DNA of 64,000 bases from NCBI GenBank assembly GCA_036381515.1, contig DASVCR010000080.1, positions 30,992-94,991 on the forward strand, read 5' to 3'. This DNA comes from ZC4RG20 sp036381515. GTDB lineage: Bacteria; Pseudomonadota; Gammaproteobacteria; Steroidobacterales; Rariloculaceae. A program made the position numbers and the translations under genes. A model generated the notes under the pieces. It saw only the letters and a program-made list of their open reading frames with translations, was not told where the DNA came from and did not search any database. Positions 50,715-58,615 of the stretch are shown piece by piece; position 1 is the stretch's first letter; each line of letters begins with the position of its first letter.

Positions 50715-51953
50715 ATGAGCCTCGCGGCGGCCACGCTCGGCGCACTCGGTCTCGCGATCGTGCTGAGCTGTACGACGCGGCTCAACGTCGGGTTGCTCGC
50801 CCTCGCGCTCGCGTGGGTGATCGGCGTCTACGCCGGCGACCTCCCCGTCCGCGACGTCACCGGCAACTTTCCCGTGAACCTGTTCCTGACGCTCGCCGGC
50901 GTCACGCTGCTCTTCAGCCAGGCGCGCGTCAACGGCACGCTCGACATCGTCGCGCACAACGCGACGCGGCTTTGTCGCGGCCGCGTCGGCCTGGTGCCGG
51001 TCATGTATTTCGCGCTCGGCGCGGCCATCGCGTCCGCGGGCCCCGGCAACATCGCGACGACGGGACTGCTCGCGCCGATGGCGATGGCGACGGCGCAGCG
51101 CGCGGGCATCCCGGCGTTCCTGATGGCGATCATGGTCGGCAACGGCTGCAACGGCGGTGCGCTGTCGCCGCTCGCGCCTTCCGGGATCATCGTCACCGGC
51201 CTCATGGAGCGGATCGGTTTGCCCGGCTTCGCGGTCGACACGTGGCTCTACAACCTCGGGGCGCACATGATCGTCGCCTTCAGCGCGTACCTGCTGTTCG
51301 GCGGATGGAAGCTTTTCGCGCGGACCGATCGGATCGCCCTCGCGAGCGACGGAGGCGTGTCGTCGCTCGACACGCACCAGCGATTGACGCTCGCGGTCAT
51401 CGCGCTCCTGATCGCCGGCGTCCTGTTCGTCGGCGTCGACATCGGCATGGCCGCGTTCTCCGGCGCGGTGCTCCTCACGCTGTTCCGCGCCGCGGACGAG
51501 CAGGCCGCCGTGAAAGCGATGCCGTGGAGCACGATCCTGATGGTCTGCGGCGTCACGGTGCTGATCGGCCTCCTCGAGCAGACCGGCGGCATGAAGCTCT
51601 TCTCGAACCTGCTGTCGAGCGCCGCGACGCCCGCGACGATCGTCCCGTTCCTCGGCGTCGTCGTCGGTATCGTCTCCGCATACTCGAGCACGTCCGCCGT
51701 GATCCTGCCGGCGTTTCTGCCGACGGTGCCGGGTCTCGTCGAGAACCTCGGCGCGGGCGATCCGCTCGCGCTCGCGTCGACGATGAACGTCGCCGGCCAC
51801 CTCGTGGACGTTTCGCCGCTGTCGACGATCGGCGCGCTCTGCGTCGCGTCGGCCTCCGCCGAAGACAGCCGCCGGCTGTTCAATCAGCTGCTCGCGTGGG
51901 GACTCTCGATGACCGTCGTCGGCGCCGTGCTCTGCTGGCTGATGTTCGGCTAG
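50715..51953 (+). CDS. MatC/SLC13-like dicarboxylate transporter (412 aa)
   Basis: Inner-membrane protein with about 11 helices. The N-terminus LNVGLLALALAWVIGVYAG matches the MatC N-domain of malonate/dicarboxylate carriers. ASAGPGNIATTGLLAPMA (near 110) and STSAVILPAFLPTVPGL (near 337) form the two internal hairpins of the ion-transporter superfamily, which bind substrate and Na+ or H+. It takes up C4-dicarboxylates or malonate-like acids. ATG 50715 has only a weak ribosome-binding site. The 276-bp gap upstream shows no promoter or gene I recognise. Confidence 0.87.
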   Translation: MSLAAATLGALGLAIVLSCTTRLNVGLLALALAWVIGVYAGDLPVRDVTGNFPVNLFLTLAGVTLLFSQARVNGTLDIVAHNATRLCRGRVGLVPVMYFALGAAIASAGPGNIATTGLLAPMAMATAQRAGIPAFLMAIMVGNGCNGGALSPLAPSGIIVTGLMERIGLPGFAVDTWLYNLGAHMIVAFSAYLLFGGWKLFARTDRIALASDGGVSSLDTHQRLTLAVIALLIAGVLFVGVDIGMAAFSGAVLLTLFRAADEQAAVKAMPWSTILMVCGVTVLIGLLEQTGGMKLFSNLLSSAATPATIVPFLGVVVGIVSAYSSTSAVILPAFLPTVPGLVENLGAGDPLALASTMNVAGHLVDVSPLSTIGALCVASASAEDSRRLFNQLLAWGLSMTVVGAVLCWLMFG

Positions 51954-52087
51954 CGCCCGCCGGCTCGATCGCTCGACGCGCCGCGCGCCGCCGGTCGCTC
52001 GAGTGCATCAGTGACTTGACAGCGCCGGGCGAGTCTGGCGCACTGGCGACGAACAGGGCGCACGGAACCGACCTCGGAGTAACGCTC

Positions 52088-52453
52088 GTGAAAGCCATTC
52101 CGCTGCTCGCCGCCGCCGTGCTCGTGACGACGGGCTGTGCATCGACCGGCGCCGACGTCGCGGCAACGGCCGCGCCGCCGGCCGAGGTGGCCCCCGAGTC
52201 GCTCGAGGTGGCCGCCGTCGTCGAGCTCGAGCCGAAGCCGTTCGCATCGCCGGGCCTGCGCTGCGAGACGGAGTACGTCATCGGCTCGAGGATCCCGCGC
52301 GAGCGGTGCTACCGCCCGCTGACGGAGGCCGAGGAGCAGCTGAACGCCGACATGGCACGGTCCGAGATCGAGTTCGCGCGCGACATGGTGCTGCTCGAGG
52401 AGCAGCAGCGCATCGAGGAGATGATGCGGCGCCGCCAGGGCACGGACTTCTGA
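52088..52453 (+). CDS. Small lipoprotein with GSRIPRERC motif (121 aa)
   Basis: GTG 52088 is preceded by GGAGTAAC. The signal peptide ends in a lipobox LVTTGCAS (Cys17). An Ala/Pro/Glu linker leads to a conserved short module, RCETEYVIGSRIPRERCYRPL, whose two cysteines could form a disulphide. A charged helix (EEQLNADMARSEIEFARDM, then LLEEQQRIEEMMRRRQ) completes the protein. I know such RIPxxxC modules from unannotated proteins of Xanthomonads and Sphingomonads. Function unknown; probably a periplasmic anchor or adaptor. Confidence 0.7.
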   Translation: MKAIPLLAAAVLVTTGCASTGADVAATAAPPAEVAPESLEVAAVVELEPKPFASPGLRCETEYVIGSRIPRERCYRPLTEAEEQLNADMARSEIEFARDMVLLEEQQRIEEMMRRRQGTDF

Positions 52454-52555
52454 GCGACCGTCGGCTTCGCCGCTTCCGGCGCCGATCCCAGCGACACCGC
52501 ATGCCGGCTCCGCCATCGCCGCAGTCGCAGATCGTTTCGGAGAGCTCGAGCGTAG

Positions 52556-52738
52556 CGCGTCTACTACGCTGCGACGCGCGAGGACGCCGCGCGCGCCGGT
52601 TTCGACGACGTCCTCATCTATGACGAGATCGCGCGTCCCGCCGCAGAGCGGCGGATCCCGATGCTGAGGCTCCGCTGCGAGACGGAGGAGCTTCCGTTCG
52701 CGGCGTGGCGAAGCTTCGCGGGACGCATCGAGTATTGA
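52556..52738 (+). pseudogene. C-terminal remnant of a guanine/nucleoside deaminase
   Basis: Starting after a TAG at 52553, about 60 codons read VYYAATREDAARAGFDD, then VLIYDEIARPAAERRIPML and end IEY at the TGA 52736. This is the ending of guanine deaminases of the CDA fold (VYYANTRxDAAxIGFDD...IPxIRL). The zinc-binding HAE and PCxxC parts are absent upstream, so only the tail survives. It shows loss of a purine-salvage gene next to the OsmC gene. Confidence 0.72.
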
Positions 52739-52757
52739 AGAGCACGAGGAGACGGAC

Positions 52758-53192
52758 ATGGCGACTTTTCCGCATAGTTACACGGTTCGAAGCTCCGGGG
52801 GCCCCGACGGCGTGCTCCCCGTGGAAAGCGACGGCCTGCCCACGCTCGAGACGACGGCGCCGCCCGAGTTCGGCGGCCCGAAAGGATACTGGTCCCCGGA
52901 GACGCTGCTGACGGGCGCCGTCGCGAACTGCCTGATCCTGACGTTTCGCGCCCTCGCCGCGCCGCGGAAGCTTCCGTGGTCGAAGCTCGACGTGAGCGCG
53001 AGCGGCGAGGTGAACAAGACTCGCGAGGGCCTGAAGTTCACGGCGTTTCGCATCGACGCGGTGCTCACGATCGGCGCCGATGAGGACGAGGCGCAGGCCC
53101 GTGCGCTCCTCGACAGCGCGAAGAAGCACTGCCTAGTGACCGCGTCGTTGAACGCGGAGACGGAGCTCCGGGCCGAGATCAGGAAAGCATAG
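52758..53192 (+). CDS. OsmC/Ohr-family peroxidase-like protein (144 aa)
   Basis: Cysteine-based peroxide reductase family. The two redox cysteines lie in VANCLILTF (Cys58) and KKHCLVTASL (Cys125), in the expected fold order. The Arg/Glu partners are less clear, so it may act on organic hydroperoxides like Ohr or be a general OsmC homologue. ATG 52758 has AGGAGAC upstream. It is cytoplasmic. Alone except for the deaminase remnant upstream and the response-regulator remnant overlapping its 3' end on the other strand. Confidence 0.9.
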   Translation: MATFPHSYTVRSSGGPDGVLPVESDGLPTLETTAPPEFGGPKGYWSPETLLTGAVANCLILTFRALAAPRKLPWSKLDVSASGEVNKTREGLKFTAFRIDAVLTIGADEDEAQARALLDSAKKHCLVTASLNAETELRAEIRKA

Positions 53193-53400
53193 AGGAGCGA
53201 TCGGGACGCACGTCCGTTCCGGCCGGCGGCACCGCCCGGCCGGCCCGCTTCGCGCCGTCACCGTCGATCTGCTCGGCGATGCGCGCGAGCCGAGCGACGG
53301 ACCTGACGGCCATCTTGCGCATCATGCGCCCTCGGTGGGCCTTCACTGTGCCGACTGCATGGCTCGCCGCATTGGCCTTCCGGTCGACGTCCTCGTCGTC
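53179..53400 (-). pseudogene. Decayed LuxR/FixJ-type response regulator, HTH part
   Basis: On the minus strand one frame reads TVKAHRGRMMRKMAVRSVAR followed by LARIAEQI and a stop at 53179-53181. This is the recognition-helix end of a FixJ-type HTH (usual form TVKAHRGRVMRKMGAxSLAELVRMAE). Further upstream the helix-turn-helix start and the receiver domain cannot be found, and the frame has no start codon with a plausible protein. It begins about 145 bp before the MASE1 histidine kinase gene, on the opposite strand. Confidence 0.65.
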
Positions 53401-53544
53401 GACGGCCCTCCACCGAGACGGGCCCGTCGCCGCCAGTCGGCGGCGCTTTGACCATCAAACCATCTCGCTCGTGAGAGCCATTTTCCGCGGCTCGATGTCG
53501 CTGTCCAGCCTGCATTCGGATGCGGATCGCGCAAGGGTGCGGGC

Positions 53545-55707
53545 ATGTTTCTTGCTCGCCTTCGAATCGTTCCCGTGAGAACGAGTGCGTCGCCGCGACC
53601 CGCAGGGAGCTCGCCGACTTCCGACATGGCTTCCCGACCGTTCATTGCCGTCGACCACGAGCCCGTGATGACCGCGGCCGCCGCGACGCGGGACGTGCTC
53701 GGCACCCTCGCGACGGCCGCCGCATGCGGGCTGGTCTACCTCGGCGCGCTCGAGACCGGGGCCGCGCTGAGGTTCCCGGACGGCGGATTCGCCGCGCTCT
53801 GGCCCGCAAACGCGGTCTTGCTGTCGGCGCTGATGCTCTCGCCGGCTCGCCGCTGGTGGGTCTACGTTCTGGCGGTGACGGCCGCACATTTCGCCGGCTA
53901 CGCGGACAGCGGGCTCGGCACGTTGCGTCTCGCTTGGCAGATCGCCCACAACTGCGCGCTCTGCCTCGCGGGCGCGGCATTCCTGCGCGCGCACCTGACG
54001 AATCGTCATCCGTTCGAAACCACGCGGGACCTGGTGGCGTACCTGATCGTCGTCGTGTTCGCATTACCGGCCGTCGCCGCCCTCGCCGCCCCCGGAACGC
54101 TGCTTTCCGCCGGCGCCGACGGCGACGTGCCTTCGTGGACGGCGTGGCGATTCACTTATCTCGCGAACGCAATCAACTTCCTCGCGCTGGTCCCCGCGAT
54201 CGTGCTCTGGGGCGCCAACGGACGACAGTGGCTCCGAAACGCCAGAGCGGCCCGGATCCTGGAAGCGGCGTCGATCGGCGCGCTCGCCGTCGTCCTGTGC
54301 ATCTTCGCTTTCACGGGCCCACGCAGCTCGCCCGCGGCGCTCTATACGCTCCTCGTGCCGCTGCTCTGGGCGAGCGCGCGCTTCGGCGCACCGGGCGTCG
54401 CTTCCGTCCACTTCGTGATGGTCCTGCTCGCGACCGCCCTGGTCGTGCGGGGCGGCGGCAGCCGTGCGATGGAGGACGTGTTCGATCTGCAAATGTTCCT
54501 CGTCCTTCTCGCGCTGCCGATGCTGATCCTCGCCGTGCTCATGGACGAGCGATCCGCGGCGGCGACTGAGCTGCGAGAGAACGCGGAGGCGCTCCGAGCG
54601 ACGGAGCGCTCTCTCCGCGAGAGCAACGAGCGGTTCCAGCTCGTGCTCCGCGCGACAAGCGACATCATCTTCGACTGGAACATGACGGACTCCACGATGT
54701 GGTGGAGCGAGAACGGAAACCGGCTCCTCGGCCGGCACGTCGAGAACCGGCCATACGACCTCCGCTGGTGGTCGGCGCGAATTCATCCCACCGAGCGGGA
54801 GCGCGTCATGCTCGATCTCCAGGCGGCGATCGAGCGGCGCGACGACATCTGGGAGGTCGAATGCCGCTTCCGCGCGGAAGCAGGCCCGGACGTTTACGTT
54901 CACGCCCGGGGCCTCATCACGCGCGATCCGGAAGGACGCCCCCTGCGGATGATCGGCTCGTTGATGAACGTGACCGACAGGAAACGGCTCGACGATGCCC
55001 ATCGCCGCCTCGCGCACGCCGGACGCCTGATGATCGCCGGCGAGCTGACGGCGTCGATCGCGCACGAGATCAACCAGCCGCTGGCCGCCATCCTGAACAA
55101 CGCCGAGGCGGGCCTGAAGCTTCTCGAGTCTTACCCGACGCTCCATCTCGCTCGAGAGATCCTCGAGGACATTCGCCGCGACGACGTGCGCGCGAGCCAG
55201 GTGATCTCGCGCCTCAGGAGCTGGCTCAGGGACCGGGCGCTCGCAAACGAGCCGGTCGACTTCAACGAGATCGTGCGCGACGTCGTCCGGCTGTTGAAGC
55301 CGGAGGCCGCGCGTCGAGGCGTGCGGATCGAGACCGAGCTCGGCGCGATCCCGCAGATCCTCGGCGACCAGGTGCACCTCCAGCAGGTCATGATGAATCT
55401 GCTCGTCAACGGCATGGAAGCGATGACGGACACGCCGCCTCCGCGCCGACGCCTCGTCGTGCTGACGGCGGCCAACGGCGACCGCATGGTCGAATCGCGC
55501 GTGATCGATGCAGGGTGCGGCATCCCGGCCGAGCGCCTTCCGGCGCTCTTCGACTCGTTCTACACGTCGAAAAAGGAAGGCATGGGAGTCGGCCTGTCGA
55601 TCGTTCGCTCCATCGTTCAGGCGCACGGCGGACGCATCGGCGCCGCGAACAACGCCGACGGGACCGGCGCGACGTTCAAGCTCGAGCTGCCCGCGGCGCG
55701 CGGCTGA
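53545..55707 (+). CDS. MASE1-PAS sensor histidine kinase (720 aa)
   Basis: Residues 50-335 carry about eight to ten membrane helices of the MASE1 type (LWPANAVLLSALMLSPARRWW). A coiled stretch (335-362) leads to a PAS domain (362-480; RFQLVLRATSDIIFDWNM). The kinase has the phospho-acceptor His507 in IAHEINQPLAAIL, an N box (VMMNLLVNGMEAM near 622), G1 DAGCGIP and G2 GMGVGLSIV. The His-box with NQPL is that of the FixL-like family. The regulator it should phosphorylate is only a remnant here, so its partner must lie elsewhere. The start could also be ATG 53626 or 53668. Confidence 0.92.
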   Translation: MFLARLRIVPVRTSASPRPAGSSPTSDMASRPFIAVDHEPVMTAAAATRDVLGTLATAAACGLVYLGALETGAALRFPDGGFAALWPANAVLLSALMLSPARRWWVYVLAVTAAHFAGYADSGLGTLRLAWQIAHNCALCLAGAAFLRAHLTNRHPFETTRDLVAYLIVVVFALPAVAALAAPGTLLSAGADGDVPSWTAWRFTYLANAINFLALVPAIVLWGANGRQWLRNARAARILEAASIGALAVVLCIFAFTGPRSSPAALYTLLVPLLWASARFGAPGVASVHFVMVLLATALVVRGGGSRAMEDVFDLQMFLVLLALPMLILAVLMDERSAAATELRENAEALRATERSLRESNERFQLVLRATSDIIFDWNMTDSTMWWSENGNRLLGRHVENRPYDLRWWSARIHPTERERVMLDLQAAIERRDDIWEVECRFRAEAGPDVYVHARGLITRDPEGRPLRMIGSLMNVTDRKRLDDAHRRLAHAGRLMIAGELTASIAHEINQPLAAILNNAEAGLKLLESYPTLHLAREILEDIRRDDVRASQVISRLRSWLRDRALANEPVDFNEIVRDVVRLLKPEAARRGVRIETELGAIPQILGDQVHLQQVMMNLLVNGMEAMTDTPPPRRRLVVLTAANGDRMVESRVIDAGCGIPAERLPALFDSFYTSKKEGMGVGLSIVRSIVQAHGGRIGAANNADGTGATFKLELPAARG

Positions 55708-55866
55708 GGCGACGCGGCTCGAGCGTTCGCGCCCGGCGGAACGAGCGGCCGCTGCGACGCAACCGCGCGGGGAGGGACCAAGGTCCAATATCCACGCGTC
55801 GCGCTGGGTTGTATCTGTAGTCAGGGTTCATCGCGAACACAGGCCAGACTGGGCTGCACGAGGGGG

Positions 55867-57012
55867 ATGACCATGAACATCATCGAGCTCATCGAGAGTC
55901 ACCTCGACGATCGCTTCACCCAGGCGGCGACGAGCGAGACCGGTCTCAGCGCGGACGAAACGCGAACGACGACCCGCGCGGCGATACCGGCGCTGCTCGC
56001 GAGCCTGCTGAGCGCGGTATCGAAGCCGGCCGGCTCGAAGGCCCTCGGCTCCGTTCTGAAGGACCAGAGCCTTTTCGGCAATCTGTCGTCGATGCTGACC
56101 GGATCGGGCTCGCATTCGATGGTCAGCACGGGTATCGGCGCGCTGACGCCGCTGCTCGGCGAGGGGAAGCTCTCGAGCCTCGTCAATGCGATCGGCGGTT
56201 TCTCCGGAATCGGCGCGAACCAGAGCCGGTCGCTGATCGGAATGCTGTTCCCGGTCATCATGGGCGTTCTCGGGCGCGAAGAGCGCAGCGGCGGCGCGCC
56301 GAGCGCCGACGGCATCGCCCGTTTGCTGAAGAGCCAGAAGCGCGAGATCGCAGATGCGATGCCGGCGAGCGTCGCATCGTCGCTGCGCTCGACCGGCATC
56401 CTCGACGCTCTGGAAGCCGAGCCGGCGCCGCGTCGCAGGGCCGAGACCGCCACGGCAACCGCGAGCACACCGCGTTACGCGTCGACGCCGCAGCGGCCGA
56501 CGGAAAGGAGACGCGGATGGTTCTGGCCCGCCGCGGCCGGGTTGGTCGCGCTCGCGCTCGTCGTCTGGGGCCTGACGCGGCTCGGCGGCGACGAGCCGGA
56601 CCGCCGCATCGCGACCGACACGACGACCGACGACACGACCGACCTCGCCGCGATCGCACCGTCGGACATCGACCTGAACGTCGGCGGCGTGGATCTGCGC
56701 CAGGAGCTGACCGGTGTCGTCGACCGGGCGACGCAATCGCTGCGAGGCGTGACCGACGCGCAATCGGCGGAGGCTGCGTTGCCGACGCTATCGGAGCTCA
56801 ACGACGACCTCGACGACATGATGCCGATGGTCGATCGCCTGCCGGACCCGGCACGCAACGCCTTCGCCGACCTCGCGAGAACCAACCACGGCCGGCTCGC
56901 GGCGGAGATCAATCGCATCGAGTCGATTCCCGCGGTCCCGGACGGCGTGAAGCAGGCCATCCGCGAGCTCGACGGCAAGCTGCAGTCGTTCTTCACGCGC
57001 GGAAGAGGCTGA
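55867..57012 (+). CDS. DUF937 protein with one membrane helix (381 aa)
   Basis: The N-terminal 180 residues match DUF937: IIELIESHLDDRFTQAATSE, ALLASLLSAVSKPAG and MLFPVIMGVLG. An alanine/threonine-rich stretch follows, then one membrane helix at about 217-235 (WPAAAGLVALALVVWGL). The C-terminal domain (250-380) is acidic and helical. DUF937 proteins are a family of unknown function found in many Proteobacteria; YidB is the only E. coli member I recall. The gene starts at ATG 55867 (or 55873) with a GAGGGGGAT site. REP repeats follow directly after its stop. Confidence 0.85.
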   Translation: MTMNIIELIESHLDDRFTQAATSETGLSADETRTTTRAAIPALLASLLSAVSKPAGSKALGSVLKDQSLFGNLSSMLTGSGSHSMVSTGIGALTPLLGEGKLSSLVNAIGGFSGIGANQSRSLIGMLFPVIMGVLGREERSGGAPSADGIARLLKSQKREIADAMPASVASSLRSTGILDALEAEPAPRRRAETATATASTPRYASTPQRPTERRRGWFWPAAAGLVALALVVWGLTRLGGDEPDRRIATDTTTDDTTDLAAIAPSDIDLNVGGVDLRQELTGVVDRATQSLRGVTDAQSAEAALPTLSELNDDLDDMMPMVDRLPDPARNAFADLARTNHGRLAAEINRIESIPAVPDGVKQAIRELDGKLQSFFTRGRG

Positions 57013-57570
57013 AGCCCCAATCGGGGTCAGAGCCCTTTTTCGGAGCGAAATCGGGGTCAGAGCCCTTTCTCGGAGCGAAATCGGGGTCAGAGCCCTTTTT
57101 TCAAGAGTGGCGGTCAGAGAGTAATCGGCGTCGGTGGAGTCGGGGTCAGAGTTTTTTCGAGAGCCCCCTTTTGAGATCAGCGTCAGGCCCCTCTTCGGCG
57201 CTTTTTCGGAAGGCGGCTCTTCGCTCGGTAACGACAGCGGTCGAGAAAAGGGCTGGCCCCCCAAATTTCAGTCGTGACCGTCTTCCGAGCGGGTCCCGTG
57301 CGGCGAGGCAGCGCGCCGCACGGCGGAGCACGCGCTCGCACGCGAGCTCGGGACCGCGTCACCGACGGCGCGGCCCGGGTCACCCGAGTCAACTCGTGAA
57401 ACTGGCGGTTGCATCGAGTTTCGCGTGCCTTCAGCATACGCGCGGCTCGATAGGAGTCCTGCAGCCGTCCGTCCCCGGTGGAATCGATCCGCGCCGCTCG
57501 CCGCCCCCGCGTCCTGTCGCGCTTGCTCGGATGCCGCCCGCACGTTGCGGTGGCCTCGCGATCGTCGACG
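57013..57570. repeat. REP-type tandem elements and gene-free gap, 558 bp
   Basis: Three tandem 30-bp units (57020-57049, 57050-57079, 57080-57109) carry ATCGGGGTCAGAGCCC followed by a T-run and CGGAGCGAA; the third is cut short. A further core TCGGGGTCAGAG is near 57140 and a related GTCAGGCCCC near 57183. The T-runs after GGGTCAGAGCCC may help transcript ending after the DUF937 gene. The remaining ~350 bp toward the nuclease-like gene hold no feature I recognise. Confidence 0.85.
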
Positions 57571-58449
57571 ATGCGTCGCGCCGCCGTCGTGCTGGCCGCG
57601 CTCATCGCGCTCGTCGCGCCGCTGCCGGCCGAGCTCGCGACGCTCGCGTCATGGAATATCCGGCATCTCGGGCACGGCGAGCACAAGAGCTTCCCGCTGC
57701 TCGGTGAGGTCGTGCGTGCCGGCGAGTTCGATTTCCTTGCCGTACAGGAGGCGATGACCGACGACGGCGTCGAGAAGCTGCGCGCCGCGATCGAGCACGC
57801 GACGGGCGCGCGCTGGGAGGCGATGTCCTCGCACGACATCGGCCGCAGCACGTACAAGGAGAAGTACGCGTTCCTTTGGAACACCGACGTCATCGAGTAC
57901 GTCGACGGCGCCGTCGTCTATCTCGACGTGACCGACCGCTTCGCGCGCGAGCCCTACTCCGCCCGGTTCCGGATCCGCGAGTCGGGCGAGACGTTCGTCG
58001 CGGCGACCGTCCACATCCTGCACGGCCGGCGCGACTCGGACCGGACGCCCGAGGTCGAGGCCCTCGCCGAGTACTGGCGCTGGCTGCAGGAGGTCTACGC
58101 CGACGACGCGGCCCGCATCCTGCTCGCGGGCGATTTCAACTTACGGCCGGCCCATCCGGCGTGGGCCGCGCTGCGAGCGCATGCGGAGCCCGTCATCGTC
58201 GACGGCGCGACGACGCTTTCCTCGATAGACGGCCGCTTCGCGAACCTCTACGACAACATTTTCGTCCCGCTCGATCGCGATCTGCGCGTGGTGGCCGCCG
58301 GCATCCTCGCGTTTCCGGCCGTGCTCGGGCTCACGCACGAGGACGCCCGCCTCCGCGTATCGGACCACGCGCCCGTCTTCATCACGCTCGAAGACGCGCC
58401 GCCCCGTGCGCATCGCGCGAAGGCCGACGGCGCGGCCGCGCACCCCTGA
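57571..58449 (+). CDS. Exported endonuclease/exonuclease/phosphatase-family protein (292 aa)
   Basis: ATG 57571 gives a signal peptide ending near PAELAT (23); in-frame starts from 57478 lack one. The DNase I-like fold shows SWNIRHLG (Asn29), AVQEAM (Glu60), TVHILHGR (His near 160), LAGDFNLRP and the closing VSDHAPVF with the general-base Asp-His. It cleaves phosphodiester bonds in DNA or a phospholipid head group outside the cytoplasm. Extracellular nuclease activity for phosphate or nucleotide supply is the simplest reading. Followed by a membrane alpha/beta hydrolase gene on the same strand. Confidence 0.9.
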   Translation: MRRAAVVLAALIALVAPLPAELATLASWNIRHLGHGEHKSFPLLGEVVRAGEFDFLAVQEAMTDDGVEKLRAAIEHATGARWEAMSSHDIGRSTYKEKYAFLWNTDVIEYVDGAVVYLDVTDRFAREPYSARFRIRESGETFVAATVHILHGRRDSDRTPEVEALAEYWRWLQEVYADDAARILLAGDFNLRPAHPAWAALRAHAEPVIVDGATTLSSIDGRFANLYDNIFVPLDRDLRVVAAGILAFPAVLGLTHEDARLRVSDHAPVFITLEDAPPRAHRAKADGAAAHP

Positions 58450-58615
58450 CCGGTCGCAAGAACGTCCAACCGACTCCGTGCTCGGGCGGGAGGCTCCGGC
58501 GCGCGGCGGCCGGTCGTCTCCCCGGCCGCGCAACGGGACGCGCGCGTCGCAACGCCTCCATTGGACCAAAGGGCAACTTGCCCGCGCTCCGGACGCATGG
58601 GACCGTGCGACGCAC

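Noticed and set aside
53258..53515. 85-codon minus-strand gene
   Set aside because: It is a different frame of the response-regulator remnant; only the neighbouring frame shows the HTH signature.
57020..57109. CRISPR-like repeats
   Set aside because: The 30-bp units follow one another without spacers and contain the REP core GGGGTCAGAGCCC.
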